Below the pieces are notes generated by a model, which was not told the origin of the DNA, ran no database searches, and saw only the letters and a list, made by a program, of their open reading frames with translations. Positions 36,019-44,661 of a stretch of DNA of 64,000 bases are shown here, piece by piece. Position numbers and translations under genes: made by a program. Source of the stretch: Acidobacteriaceae bacterium (GTDB taxonomy: Bacteria; Acidobacteriota; Terriglobia; Terriglobales; Acidobacteriaceae); contig DAHUZH010000001.1 of the NCBI GenBank assembly GCA_027306695.1, positions 19,467 to 83,466 on the forward strand, written 5' to 3'. Numbering within the stretch: position 1 is the first letter of the stretch; each line of letters begins with the position of its first letter.

Positions 36019-37410
36019 CTATCGAAGCAAAGCAGCGTGTGGCAGCGTCACACAAAATACTGAACCTGAAGCTAGAGTGCTTTCGACGGTCAGCGTGCCG
36101 CCGTGTTTCTGCACAATCCATTGCCCAATCGAAAGCCCCAGCCCAGCACCGCCTGTGGCGCGTGTGCGTGCCTGGTCGGCGCGGTAAAAGCGCTCAAAAA
36201 TATGCGGCAGGTCCTCCTCGCCAATGCCAATGCCGGTGTCGCTGATTTCCAGTTTCACAGCCGCGCCCGAGCCATGCAGGGCCAACTGCACGCTGCCACA
36301 TTCGGGTGTATATTTCACGGCATTGTCGATGAGCACGAGCAACAGGCGGCGCAACGCGCCTTCATCTCCATGCACATGCACCGGCTGCGGCGGAAGCGTC
36401 ACGCTCCAGTGGAGATGTTTCGCCTCCGCCAAAGATTCGGCAACGGCGGCGGTCGCACGCACCAATTCTGTCAGGTTGACATCGGCAAAATGTAAAGTCT
36501 CAGCTCCAACATCCGCGCGCGCCAGCAGCATCAGCTCTTCCAGCAAACAAGAGGTCTTTTCCAGTTCATCCAGGCTGGCCTCGATGGCCGAGCGATATTC
36601 TTCCGCGCTTCTCGGACGGCGCAGCAATACTTCCGCGCGGGTACGCAGGAGCGCGACCGGTGTACGCAGTTCGTGGGAAGCGTCGGCGGTAAACCGCGTG
36701 ATGCGTTCAAAGCCTGCCTGAAGGCGGCCCAGCATGCGATTCAGAGTGAGGGCAAGCTGTTGCAGTTCATCTTCCGCCATTGGCACAACGACGCGTGCCG
36801 CAAGGTCGCCGGGCTGAATGGCGTCGGCGGCCGTAATCATGGAACGCACCGGAGAAAGAGCGCGTCCGGCTACCCAGTAGCCTCCCGCTGCCGCCAGCAG
36901 AAGGAGCAAGGGGATTGCAATCCATAGAGTGCTTTCCACCTGTTCGATGGCCTCGACGAAATCATGAACTGGGATCGCGGCCATCACGGTGTAGTCGGTC
37001 TGCGATGCGGGAACCTTTTGCACCAACTCGCGGAGTGGATGGTGTCCATATTTGCGTGTGACGGGATGGTCCAACAACTGCGGGGGGCTGTCGGGGACCT
37101 GCATGCCGTTCATTGCGGCGGAACGATAGACTATCTGACCATCCTGGCCCCAGATTTGCAGCAGAGTCAAATCCGGCGCGAGTTCCACATCTTCATTCAG
37201 ATCGTGATGGAGGGCGGTCAGTGTTCGATTGCTGTCTTCGCGGACGATCCTGCGTATGGCGGCCATGTGGTCGCGGAGTTGGATGTCCACCGTACGATGG
37301 ACGGCATGATGCAGGGCCGCCAGAATGATAAGTGCGAACGCGAGCAGGCCCGTGGCCAGAATGGAAAAATACCACAGCGTCAGCCGTGCGCGAATTGGGA
37401 GCGGTTTCAT
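36019..37410 (-). CDS. Two-component sensor histidine kinase
   Basis: The ATG at 37408-37410 overlaps the response-regulator stop (ATGA) and gives 463 residues. There are two membrane helices (residues ~9-34 and ~160-182) around a periplasmic sensor, then a HAMP segment (RALSPVRSMITAADAIQPGDL), the dimerisation box with phospho-acceptor His246 in DASHELRTP, the N box LIDNAVKYTP, and G boxes DTGIGIGEEDL and GGAGLGLSI. It autophosphorylates and passes phosphate to the coupled OmpR-type regulator. The architecture is that of CusS/BaeS-like sensors; the stimulus is unknown. Confidence 0.95.
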   Translation of the reverse strand: MKPLPIRARLTLWYFSILATGLLAFALIILAALHHAVHRTVDIQLRDHMAAIRRIVREDSNRTLTALHHDLNEDVELAPDLTLLQIWGQDGQIVYRSAAMNGMQVPDSPPQLLDHPVTRKYGHHPLRELVQKVPASQTDYTVMAAIPVHDFVEAIEQVESTLWIAIPLLLLLAAAGGYWVAGRALSPVRSMITAADAIQPGDLAARVVVPMAEDELQQLALTLNRMLGRLQAGFERITRFTADASHELRTPVALLRTRAEVLLRRPRSAEEYRSAIEASLDELEKTSCLLEELMLLARADVGAETLHFADVNLTELVRATAAVAESLAEAKHLHWSVTLPPQPVHVHGDEGALRRLLLVLIDNAVKYTPECGSVQLALHGSGAAVKLEISDTGIGIGEEDLPHIFERFYRADQARTRATGGAGLGLSIGQWIVQKHGGTLTVESTLASGSVFCVTLPHAALLR

Positions 37411-38102
37411 GACTTGCCCCAATCTCCTGTTGTCCGGTCTTCCATCACGTAGCCGACGCTGCGGGCGGTATGGATCAACCGCGGTCGAAACCCCTTGTCT
37501 ACTTTGTTGCGTAACAGGGAGATGAAAGCGTCGAGTGTATTTTCTTCCACTGGATCGTCGAATCCCCACACGGCTTCAAGAATTGCAGACCGTGTGAGCA
37601 CGCGGCCCACACGGCGCAGCATGTATTCCAGCAATCGATATTCCGTCGCCGTCAAGGGAATGATCTGACCGGACCGAGTGACGCGCTGCGTCGCGGGATT
37701 GAATTCCAGATCGGCAAGCCCCAGCAACGTGGGCGCAGGGTGCGGAGCGCGTCGCGTGATTGCCCGCAAGCGCGCCAGCAGCACGGCAAATGCAAATGGC
37801 TTGGTCAGGTAGTCGTCCGCGCCGGCGTCCAGTCCGCGCGTGATATCGGGGATGGCGTCGCGGGCGGTCAGCATCAGGATGGGCACTTCGCAGTGGGCCG
37901 CGCGCAAACGCCGCGCAACCTCAAACCCTTCTACCTTGGGCAGCATTACGTCCAGCACAATTGCGTCGAACTCGTATATGCGCGCAAATTCAATCGCCGC
38001 CAGGCCATCGCGGGCCACGCAGACGGTATGGTTTTCCTCGGTCAGCCCTTGTTCCAGCAGGCTGGCCATCGCTGTTTCGTCTTCGGCGATCAGGATGCGC
38101 AT
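37407..38102 (-). CDS. OmpR-family response regulator
   Basis: The start at 38102 (MRILIAEDET) gives 231 residues; upstream open codons are not part of the fold. The receiver domain has the acidic pair in AEDE, phospho-acceptor Asp51 in VLDVMLPKVEG, the Thr in MLTARD and Lys in DYLTKPF. The winged-helix DNA-binding domain follows (LTATEYRLLEYMLRRVGRVLTRSAIL to RSVGYVM). It is coupled to the kinase by a 4-bp overlap and divergent from the acyl-CoA dehydrogenase gene. Targets are not visible. Confidence 0.96.
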   Translation of the reverse strand: MRILIAEDETAMASLLEQGLTEENHTVCVARDGLAAIEFARIYEFDAIVLDVMLPKVEGFEVARRLRAAHCEVPILMLTARDAIPDITRGLDAGADDYLTKPFAFAVLLARLRAITRRAPHPAPTLLGLADLEFNPATQRVTRSGQIIPLTATEYRLLEYMLRRVGRVLTRSAILEAVWGFDDPVEENTLDAFISLLRNKVDKGFRPRLIHTARSVGYVMEDRTTGDWGKS

Positions 38103-38279
38103 GGCGCGAAGGTCCGCGCAACAAATGCGCGGTTGGCTTTTATCGTAGCAGCGAAGGCATGTATGTGATGGATCGGCTTGTGAAGACGAAATCGAGGATT
38201 GACCGCCATTTTCCTGTCCTTCCTTCGGGATGCTACACTCATGGGTTTTCACAGACACCGACTTCCATTCGAGGTGAAT

Positions 38280-39449
38280 ATGGCGACCACTCTCAACCAG
38301 GCTCCTGGAGCTGCGGGGATAAAGCATTTGACGGAAGATGAAAAACTCTTCCGCGATACTGTCCGCCAATTTGCCCGTGAAACCATTGCGCCGCTGGTGC
38401 GCGAGATGGACGAGCACCAGAAGATGGACGCCGAGCTGGTCCGACAGCTCTACGAGCTAGGGCTGATGGGCATTGAAATTCCTGAGTCCCACGGCGGTTC
38501 GGGCGGCAGTTTTTTTGAAGCGATCCTCGCTGTGGAAGAAATCTCTGCGGTCGATCCCTCCATCGGCGTGCTGGTCGATGTGCAGAACACGCTGGTCATC
38601 AACGCGCTGCTGCGCTGGGCGACGGAGGAGCAGAAGAAAAAATATTTGCCAAAGATGGCCACCGAGTGGGTGGGTGCATACGCGCTGAGTGAAGCGGCCT
38701 CCGGCTCCGACGCTTTTGCTTTGCAGGCGCGCGCGGAAAAAAAGGGCGACCACTATGTGCTCAATGGGCAGAAACTCTGGATCACCAATGGCAAAGAAGC
38801 GGAGTTGTTTATTGTCTTCGCCACTACGGACCCAGCGGCAGGTTACAAAGGAATTCACGCCTTTTTAGTCGAGAAGAGTTTCGCCGGTTTTACTCTGGGA
38901 AAAAAAGAAGACAAGCTAGGGATACGCGCCTCCAGTACCTGCGAAGTGGTGCTTGAGGATTGCAAAGTCCCGGTGGAGAACCTGCTCGGCGAGGCGGGGA
39001 AGGGATACAAGATCGCCATTGAGACGCTGAATGAAGGGCGCATCGGAATTGGCGCGCAGATGCTGGGCCTGGCGCAGGGCGCATGGAACCACGCGGCGCG
39101 TTATGCGAAGGAGCGCAAACAATTCGGCAAACCGATCGCGGATTTTCAGGCAGTGCAGTTTCAACTCGCAGAAATGGCGGTCGACATTGAAGCGGCCCGG
39201 CTGATGGTCTACAACGCCGCGCGGTTGAAAGACGCCAAACAGGACTTCGTAAAGGAAGCGGCGATGACGAAGTATTTCACCTCGCAGGTTGCCGAGCGCG
39301 TCGCCAGCCAGGCCGTGGAGGTCTTCGGCGGGTACGGCTTCGTGAAGGACTACCCAGTAGAAAAATATTTTCGCGACTCGAAGATTGGAAAAATCTACGA
39401 AGGCACATCAAATATGCAGTTGGCGACGATTGCCAAGATGGTGCTGTAG
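38280..39449 (+). CDS. Acyl-CoA dehydrogenase, short-chain type
   Basis: The ATG at 38280 has GAGGTGA upstream and gives 389 residues. The three-domain fold is clear: EEQKKKYLPKMA, YALSEAASGSDAFALQARA (FAD contact), LNGQKLWITNGKEA, LGIRASSTCEVVLEDCKVP, and the C-terminal GGYGFVKDYPVEKYFRD. The catalytic base is Glu374 in IYEGTSN, the position used by short-chain (butyryl-CoA) enzymes. It oxidises a short acyl-CoA with FAD and passes electrons to ETF. No ETF or other beta-oxidation genes adjoin it. Confidence 0.95.
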   Translation: MATTLNQAPGAAGIKHLTEDEKLFRDTVRQFARETIAPLVREMDEHQKMDAELVRQLYELGLMGIEIPESHGGSGGSFFEAILAVEEISAVDPSIGVLVDVQNTLVINALLRWATEEQKKKYLPKMATEWVGAYALSEAASGSDAFALQARAEKKGDHYVLNGQKLWITNGKEAELFIVFATTDPAAGYKGIHAFLVEKSFAGFTLGKKEDKLGIRASSTCEVVLEDCKVPVENLLGEAGKGYKIAIETLNEGRIGIGAQMLGLAQGAWNHAARYAKERKQFGKPIADFQAVQFQLAEMAVDIEAARLMVYNAARLKDAKQDFVKEAAMTKYFTSQVAERVASQAVEVFGGYGFVKDYPVEKYFRDSKIGKIYEGTSNMQLATIAKMVL

Positions 39450-39462
39450 GGTTCGCAGCAGG

Positions 39463-39693
39463 CTATTCTCGCTCGTCTGACTGCGGAAATGCTTCTGCCT
39501 TGCGGCTGCCGTCTTTCTGCTTGAGAAGGATTTGTACTTTCCCTTCGGCTGCCTCCAGGTCCGCCTTGCAGGCATTCGATAGCTGGACGCCTTCTTCAAA
39601 CAGACGGACGGACTCTTCCAGCGGCAGATCGCCGCGTTCGAGTTTGCCGATGATCGTTTCCAACTGCTTCAAAGATTCTTCAAAGTTTGCCAA
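39463..39693 (-). CDS. xseB: Exodeoxyribonuclease VII small subunit
   Basis: The 76-residue helical protein begins FEESLKQLETIIGKLE and continues DLPLEESVRLFEEGVQL, the signature of XseB. It binds the large subunit XseA to form the single-strand exonuclease. XseA is not next to it in this window. Its start overlaps the end of the homocysteine methyltransferase/MTHFR gene by 14 bp, so the two are probably translated from one message. Confidence 0.95.
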   Translation of the reverse strand: MANFEESLKQLETIIGKLERGDLPLEESVRLFEEGVQLSNACKADLEAAEGKVQILLKQKDGSRKAEAFPQSDERE

Positions 39694-41632
39694 GGTTGAC
39701 TCCTAACCCCTCTGCCCGGCGGGACGCAGGCGTCTTCGCTTCCAGTTTGCCTGCGGACGTAGGCGGCTGGAGCACCGTCTCCATCACGGCAAGTGCTGCC
39801 TGATAGCGGCCTGATGGCGCGCTGACTTGCACGCCTTGCACCATGCCGCGCGCCTCCACCAGCATCTCCTGCGCGATGCGCACGCCTTCGGCGCGGGCCA
39901 GCTCTGGAGTATCCGCGCGCTGCATGCGCAGCAGGATTTCGTCGGGCACGAAGACCCGGAGATCGTTGCGCATAAATTCCGCATTGCGCAAACTGACAAG
40001 CGGCCAGATGCCGGCAATCACCGGAATATGAAACTGCTCAATGCGCTTGAGAAACGCTTCCAGCAACCGCAGATCGAAGACCGGCTGCGTGATGGCATAC
40101 TCCGCGCCCGCTTCCACCTTGTAGGCAAAACGGCGTACTTCATTGTCGATGTCCGGCACGCCGGGATTGGCCGCCACGCCGACGGCGAATCCCGTGGAGG
40201 CCCCAATGGGATTGCCGCCAATGTCGAGTCCGTGATTCAGATTGCGCACGATGTTTACCAGGCCGATGGCGTCCACATCGAAGACGGCGGTGGCGTCTGG
40301 ATAATTGCCCAGTTTTGGCGGGTCGCCGGTCAGGCAAAGGATGTTGCGCAGGCCCAGAGACGCTGCCCCCAGAAGGTCCGACTGGATGCTTAGTACGTTA
40401 CGGTCGCGGCAGGTGTAGTGAAGAACGCTTTCGATACCGACCTGCTGCTGGATTTGCAGACACAGGCTCAGTGCGCTCATACGCGCGGAGGCGCGCGGCG
40501 AGTCCGGCACATTGATCGCCTCAATGCCATTTTTCGCCAGCATGGCCGCAGCGTCCAGTTCCTTCTGGCAACTGATGCCGCGCGGAGGAACAATCTCCAC
40601 CAGCGCGACAAATTTTCCAGCCGTAAGGTCCGCACCCAGCTTCGACCGCTGCGCCAATGGCGGCGGCTCGATGGCATCCTGCACGCTGGCTGTGGCGGTT
40701 GGAGCCGGCGTTGTTTTGCGTGCCTCCAACGCCCGCAGTACAGAGCGCATGGCGCGAATATGATTGGGCGTAGTGCCGCAGCAGCCGCCGATGAACTGGA
40801 CCCCGGCCTGCGCGAATTTGCGCGCGAAGCTGGCCATGTATTCCGGGGAGCAGAGGTAGATGTTGCGGCCATCCAATGCGCGGGGCATTCCAGCGTTGGG
40901 CATGGCCGCCAGCGGCAGCGTGGTTGCGGTGCGCATCCGCTCGATTGCGGTCAAGATTGTGGCCGGTCCAGCGCTGCAATTGCAGCCGATTGCGTCGGCG
41001 CCCCACTCGGTCAGCCGCGCCGCAGCGGTCTCTGGCGAAGAGCCATCGAGAGCATTTCCCTCTTCATCGATCGTCATCATCACAATGACGGGCAACTGAG
41101 GGGCCGCTTCTCGAGCGGCGAGAATGGCCTGATGCACTTCACTGAGAGAGGTCATCGTTTCCAGCATCAGCAGGTCTACGCCAATCCCTGGGCCACCTTC
41201 GGCCAGTGCGCCAATCTGTTCTGCGAACGCGGCGCGGGCCTCTTCAAACGCAACTTTGCCGAGCGGTTCGATCTGCACTCCGAGCGGTCCCACCGAGCCT
41301 GCGACATAGGCATTGGCGGCCAGCTTGTCATGCATCTGGTCCACGGCGTGCCGCGCCAGTTGCGCGCCGGCCAGGTTCATGGCGCGGACCTGGTCCTGCA
41401 ATCCATGGCGCTGGAGCCGGTAGCGATTGGCCCCGAACGTGTTCGTCTCCAGGATTTCCGCCCCCGCCTGTAGATACTCTTCATGCACGGCGCGAATAAG
41501 TTCCGGCTGCGAAAGGTTCAATTCGTCATAACAGCGGTGGATGAACACACCGCGTCCGTAGAGCATCGTGCCCATGGCGCCATCGCATAGGACGCTGCGT
41601 GTGGAAAACAATTCGCTTAAGATCTGGGGCAT
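39680..41632 (-). CDS. Bifunctional homocysteine S-methyltransferase / methylenetetrahydrofolate reductase
   Basis: The 650-residue fusion has an N-terminal homocysteine methyltransferase barrel (residues ~1-310): VLCDGAMGTMLYGRG, ETNTFGAN, the zinc cysteine in GCNCSAGP and the paired cysteines in GGCCGTTP. A MetF-like FAD barrel follows (residues ~340-620): VEIVPPRGIS, DSPRASARMS, YTCRDRNVL, LCLTGDPPK, and QPVFDLRLLEAFL. It couples reduction of methylene-THF with methylation of homocysteine for methionine synthesis. The start is divergent from the lipoprotein gene. No riboswitch could be recognised in the 124-base upstream gap. Confidence 0.93.
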   Translation of the reverse strand: MPQILSELFSTRSVLCDGAMGTMLYGRGVFIHRCYDELNLSQPELIRAVHEEYLQAGAEILETNTFGANRYRLQRHGLQDQVRAMNLAGAQLARHAVDQMHDKLAANAYVAGSVGPLGVQIEPLGKVAFEEARAAFAEQIGALAEGGPGIGVDLLMLETMTSLSEVHQAILAAREAAPQLPVIVMMTIDEEGNALDGSSPETAAARLTEWGADAIGCNCSAGPATILTAIERMRTATTLPLAAMPNAGMPRALDGRNIYLCSPEYMASFARKFAQAGVQFIGGCCGTTPNHIRAMRSVLRALEARKTTPAPTATASVQDAIEPPPLAQRSKLGADLTAGKFVALVEIVPPRGISCQKELDAAAMLAKNGIEAINVPDSPRASARMSALSLCLQIQQQVGIESVLHYTCRDRNVLSIQSDLLGAASLGLRNILCLTGDPPKLGNYPDATAVFDVDAIGLVNIVRNLNHGLDIGGNPIGASTGFAVGVAANPGVPDIDNEVRRFAYKVEAGAEYAITQPVFDLRLLEAFLKRIEQFHIPVIAGIWPLVSLRNAEFMRNDLRVFVPDEILLRMQRADTPELARAEGVRIAQEMLVEARGMVQGVQVSAPSGRYQAALAVMETVLQPPTSAGKLEAKTPASRRAEGLGVNLGKL

Positions 41633-41756
41633 GATCGTGGTCCGTTGCGTTTATCCTAGTGCGTGCCGCGCAGAAGCGCCAGACGCCGCCGTTTGGTATA
41701 CACTATCGTTTCAGCAAGAATGTCTAAAGTGCCCTGGAAGTGGAGCATTCGCTTTG

Positions 41757-43235
41757 ATGAGTCGCAGTTCTTTTTCTCGGGTGGCCCTGGTGGTCATGAC
41801 CGCCGCCGCTGGCCTCTCGATGATCGGTTGTCTCGGCAAGAATTCCTTTTTTGCAGGCCGTCCGTTCCCGCCCAGCACCGTTCTGCAGCGCGTTCTGGTG
41901 GCCATTCAAAACCCCTCCCCATTGCAATCCGGGGAGTTGCAGATTGTCGATGCTCGTTACGACATCCGTAACAGCGAAAATGGCCAGATTCCGGATTTCT
42001 TTGTCAGCGGCTATTCCGGCAAATTGCCGAGCTATATCCAGAACTATCCTGAACAGAGCGCTGGATATGTGTACGGCTCTGGCGATGGCAGCTTTACTCA
42101 GGTCAACTATGCAACGGAGCAGGTTGGCTCGCACGTCGGCGGCCTGCCCAGTCTTTCCAGCAGCGTTTTCATTACAGAGGATGGGCTGCATGCCTTTGCC
42201 GCCAACCAATCCGCACAATATCTGACTGTAATCGACAATCTGGCTGGCGTTGCGGTCAATCTGAACCTGCCCAATGTTTATAAGGTTGCGGTGGATCCCA
42301 GTGGAACAGTGGCGCTGGCCTTCGTTCAGAACAGCAATTATGCATATCGCGTGATTCACCTCCAGCAGCCGAACGGCACAGTGATGCCGGTGCCGACGTT
42401 TCCGAATGAGAGCAACTGGCCCAAGACCGTAAGCCCCGTCGACTGCCAGCCCGTAAATTTGCCGGTTTATTGTGTGGTCCCAGTGCTGGATCAATCGGGA
42501 AATCCTATCGTCTTCGACAGGCCGTATAACACGATCTTCTCTTCCGACGGGACCACTGGATGGGTCCTGAATTGTGGGCCGGAATGCGGCGGACAGGAAT
42601 CCAGCGTCAGCTTTCTGAATCTGGGACCGCTCGACATCTATAATTTTCCTGGCAGTACGTACCCAACGCCTTATGTTGCGCAGACGGGGCCGACGGAGCA
42701 GCGAAGAGTCCCTGTACCCGGCGGTGCAACCATGGCCTTGTATGGGAATGGGAACCTTTATGTTGCCGGGCAGCAAATACAATCGGATGGCTTGCTGGAA
42801 GGGTTCCTGTCGATCATGAACCTCACCAGCTATCAAGTCACCGCCTACCCCATTTCCGACGGTACGCACACCAAGATGCTGTTCGGCGATGACAACACGC
42901 TGTGGATTGGCTCGCAGATTTGCCAGAGTGGATATAGGACGGCGAATAACCTCGTCAATGGCTGCCTGACGTTCTTCAACCTCGCCAATAATTCCGTATT
43001 GGTGGAGCCATGGTACGGCGATCTGACGGGTCTGTGCGCCATCATCGAGTGGCACAAAATGTATACCGCGTACGGCGGTCAGTTACATATCTACGCAACC
43101 ACAAATTCAGGCATTACAACGTACCAGACCAATCCGTATACAGCAGGCTCGGAGCTTTCCAACCAGTACGTGACAGTGCATGGCACGGCGTTCGACGTCG
43201 CGTATATGGATGCTCCATCGAACGCAGCCGACTAG
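41757..43235 (+). CDS. Putative lipoprotein with beta-propeller-like repeats
   Basis: The ATG at 41757 gives 492 residues with a lipoprotein-type signal (VVMTAAAGLSMIGC, Cys at about residue 26). Later segments such as LTVIDNLAGVAVNLNLPNVYKVAVDPSG and LFGDDNTLWIGSQ recall YVTN/NHL-type propellers, but no family is certain. Six or more Cys residues in the second half could form disulfides. It may be an outer-surface binding protein. The BshB1-like gene starts 19 bases after its stop, so the pair may be cotranscribed, though no shared function is evident. Confidence 0.7.
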   Translation: MSRSSFSRVALVVMTAAAGLSMIGCLGKNSFFAGRPFPPSTVLQRVLVAIQNPSPLQSGELQIVDARYDIRNSENGQIPDFFVSGYSGKLPSYIQNYPEQSAGYVYGSGDGSFTQVNYATEQVGSHVGGLPSLSSSVFITEDGLHAFAANQSAQYLTVIDNLAGVAVNLNLPNVYKVAVDPSGTVALAFVQNSNYAYRVIHLQQPNGTVMPVPTFPNESNWPKTVSPVDCQPVNLPVYCVVPVLDQSGNPIVFDRPYNTIFSSDGTTGWVLNCGPECGGQESSVSFLNLGPLDIYNFPGSTYPTPYVAQTGPTEQRRVPVPGGATMALYGNGNLYVAGQQIQSDGLLEGFLSIMNLTSYQVTAYPISDGTHTKMLFGDDNTLWIGSQICQSGYRTANNLVNGCLTFFNLANNSVLVEPWYGDLTGLCAIIEWHKMYTAYGGQLHIYATTNSGITTYQTNPYTAGSELSNQYVTVHGTAFDVAYMDAPSNAAD

Positions 43236-43254
43236 CGTCGCGCAAAACATTCCA

Positions 43255-43983
43255 ATGACCCAATCGGTCGATGTCCTCGCGATTGCCGCCCATCGAGACG
43301 ATGTGGAGCAGACCTGCGGAGGGACGCTGCTCCAGTCGGCGGCGCTTGGGCTACTCACGGCCATTCTCGATCTGACGCAGGGTGAAGCCGGAACGCGAGG
43401 CTCCGCCGCAGAGCGAGCTGCCGAAGCGGCAGAAGCGGCCCGTATTCTCGGTGTCGGATGGAGACAGGCGCTGGATCTTCCCGATGGGCGCATCGAAAAT
43501 ACCTGGGAAAACCGGCTGAAAATTGCGCGCATTGTGCGGGAACTACGTCCCCGTGTCGTCATTCTGCCGTATTGGCAGGCGCGCCACCCAGACCACGCGA
43601 CCGCTTCCACGCTCGGTTACGAAGCCTGCTTTGTCGCGGGTTTAGCGAAAGTTGAAACCGGCGCGGAAACCAATCCAGCCCCGCACCGGCCTTTCAAAAT
43701 TATTTATGCCAGCCTCTACGCGGATGTACGGCCCAGCTTTGTCGTCGATATTACGGCCTGTATCGAGCAGAGATTTGCGTCACTGATGGCCTATCGTTCC
43801 CAGTATGAAAATCAGTCCTCCGGCGGTAACATTTTTGTTCCACAGGAAGAGATACGGGAGCGCACGTTTGCGCTGGCGCGTTATTACGGAATGCTGGGTG
43901 GCGTACGCTACGCCGAACCTTTCGTGCAGAAAGAGGTTGGCCTGGTCGAAGACCTGACGCTCATTCCCGTCCAGTCGATGTGA
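43255..43983 (+). CDS. bshB1: PIG-L deacetylase, BshB1-like (bacillithiol biosynthesis)
   Basis: A 242-residue LmbE/PIG-L protein. AAHRDDVEQTCGGTL is the zinc and catalytic motif (usual form AHPDD), with DLTQGEAGTRGS, LPDGRIENT and the zinc His in RHPDHATAS. The last third (MAYRSQYENQ, FVPQEEIRERTFALARYYG) fits BshB1, which deacetylates GlcNAc-malate to GlcN-malate before cysteine is added. A start at 43180 would overlap the lipoprotein gene. No BshA or BshC is in the window, so other GlcNAc-conjugate deacetylases remain possible. Confidence 0.82.
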   Translation: MTQSVDVLAIAAHRDDVEQTCGGTLLQSAALGLLTAILDLTQGEAGTRGSAAERAAEAAEAARILGVGWRQALDLPDGRIENTWENRLKIARIVRELRPRVVILPYWQARHPDHATASTLGYEACFVAGLAKVETGAETNPAPHRPFKIIYASLYADVRPSFVVDITACIEQRFASLMAYRSQYENQSSGGNIFVPQEEIRERTFALARYYGMLGGVRYAEPFVQKEVGLVEDLTLIPVQSM

Positions 43984-44035
43984 ATGGAGGCCGGTCGCCT
44001 CAAGCAAGTTTGAGATTGCCAACCCCAAAAGGAAT

Positions 44036-44090
44036 CTGTCATTTCGAGCAAGCACCAGAAGGGTGCGCGTCGAGAAACCTGCGGTTGTCC
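44036..44090. repeat. REP-like intergenic hairpin element
   Basis: CTGTCATTTCGAGC, then GCACC and GGGTGC arms, then GTCGAGAAACCTGCG form an imperfect hairpin between two convergent genes. The GTCATTTCGAG...GAGAAACCTGC frame resembles dispersed intergenic repeats that I associate with acidobacterial genomes. Only one copy lies in this window. Confidence 0.45.
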
Positions 44091-44119
44091 GTCGATAGCG
44101 GGAACCACGTCGCGCGATT

Positions 44120-44503
44120 CTATTCACTTTTCGGCGTTGCCACAGACGGCTGGAGCTTTGCGCTCCACAGATTCTTGCCGCTCCCATCCAGCGTGATCTC
44201 CAGCGTCCCCTGCTGGCCCTGCGCCACGTAAGGTCCTTTTCCAGAATGGCTGTGCTCCGCACTATCCAGGAACTCGACCTTCATGCGGCCAGCGTCCTCA
44301 ATCTGAAAGCGGTAGTGGAACGCAGCTCCCGGCGCGAGGCTCGAAAATCCGAAGCTGGCGCGGGGATAATCGACTTCGATGTTGTGCAGTTCAGTCCTGC
44401 CGGAATTGGTGATCGTCGTCTGCACGTAAGGGGAACGGCAACCCGCCAGCAGTAGGAAGAATGCACCAGCAGCCGGCGAGAAGAAACGGACCAGTCCACA
44501 CAT
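44120..44503 (-). CDS. Small putative lipoprotein
   Basis: The ATG at 44501-44503 has GGAG close by and gives 127 residues. A signal with lipobox LLAGC (Cys about residue 21) is followed by a beta-rich domain: TTITNSGRTELHNIEVDYP and SFGFSSLAPGAAFHYRF. The pattern resembles an immunoglobulin-like fold but no family is recognised. Acylated anchoring in the periplasm is expected. It converges with the BshB1 gene across the REP-like element. Confidence 0.7.
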   Translation of the reverse strand: MCGLVRFFSPAAGAFFLLLAGCRSPYVQTTITNSGRTELHNIEVDYPRASFGFSSLAPGAAFHYRFQIEDAGRMKVEFLDSAEHSHSGKGPYVAQGQQGTLEITLDGSGKNLWSAKLQPSVATPKSE

Positions 44504-44661
44504 AGCTCCAGTGTAGAGTGTAGGCGGCTCCGATAGGCATCCAGGCCGGAGAAGTTTCTTCAGAATGCCAGCCACCGAGCCGATATAATTCCACACGAAT
44601 CCAATCTGCTCGCCGTTGCGATGTCAAGCGTCGCTGCGGCAACTTGAAGAGGCCATCGTTC

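Noticed and set aside
41633..41756. A SAM or cobalamin riboswitch before the homocysteine methyltransferase/MTHFR gene
   Set aside because: The gap to the divergent gene is 124 bases and no conserved riboswitch core could be matched.
41724..43055. A 443-codon minus-strand open frame opposite the propeller lipoprotein gene
   Set aside because: No motif and no ribosome-binding site; the plus strand has a lipoprotein signal and a cotranscribed neighbour.
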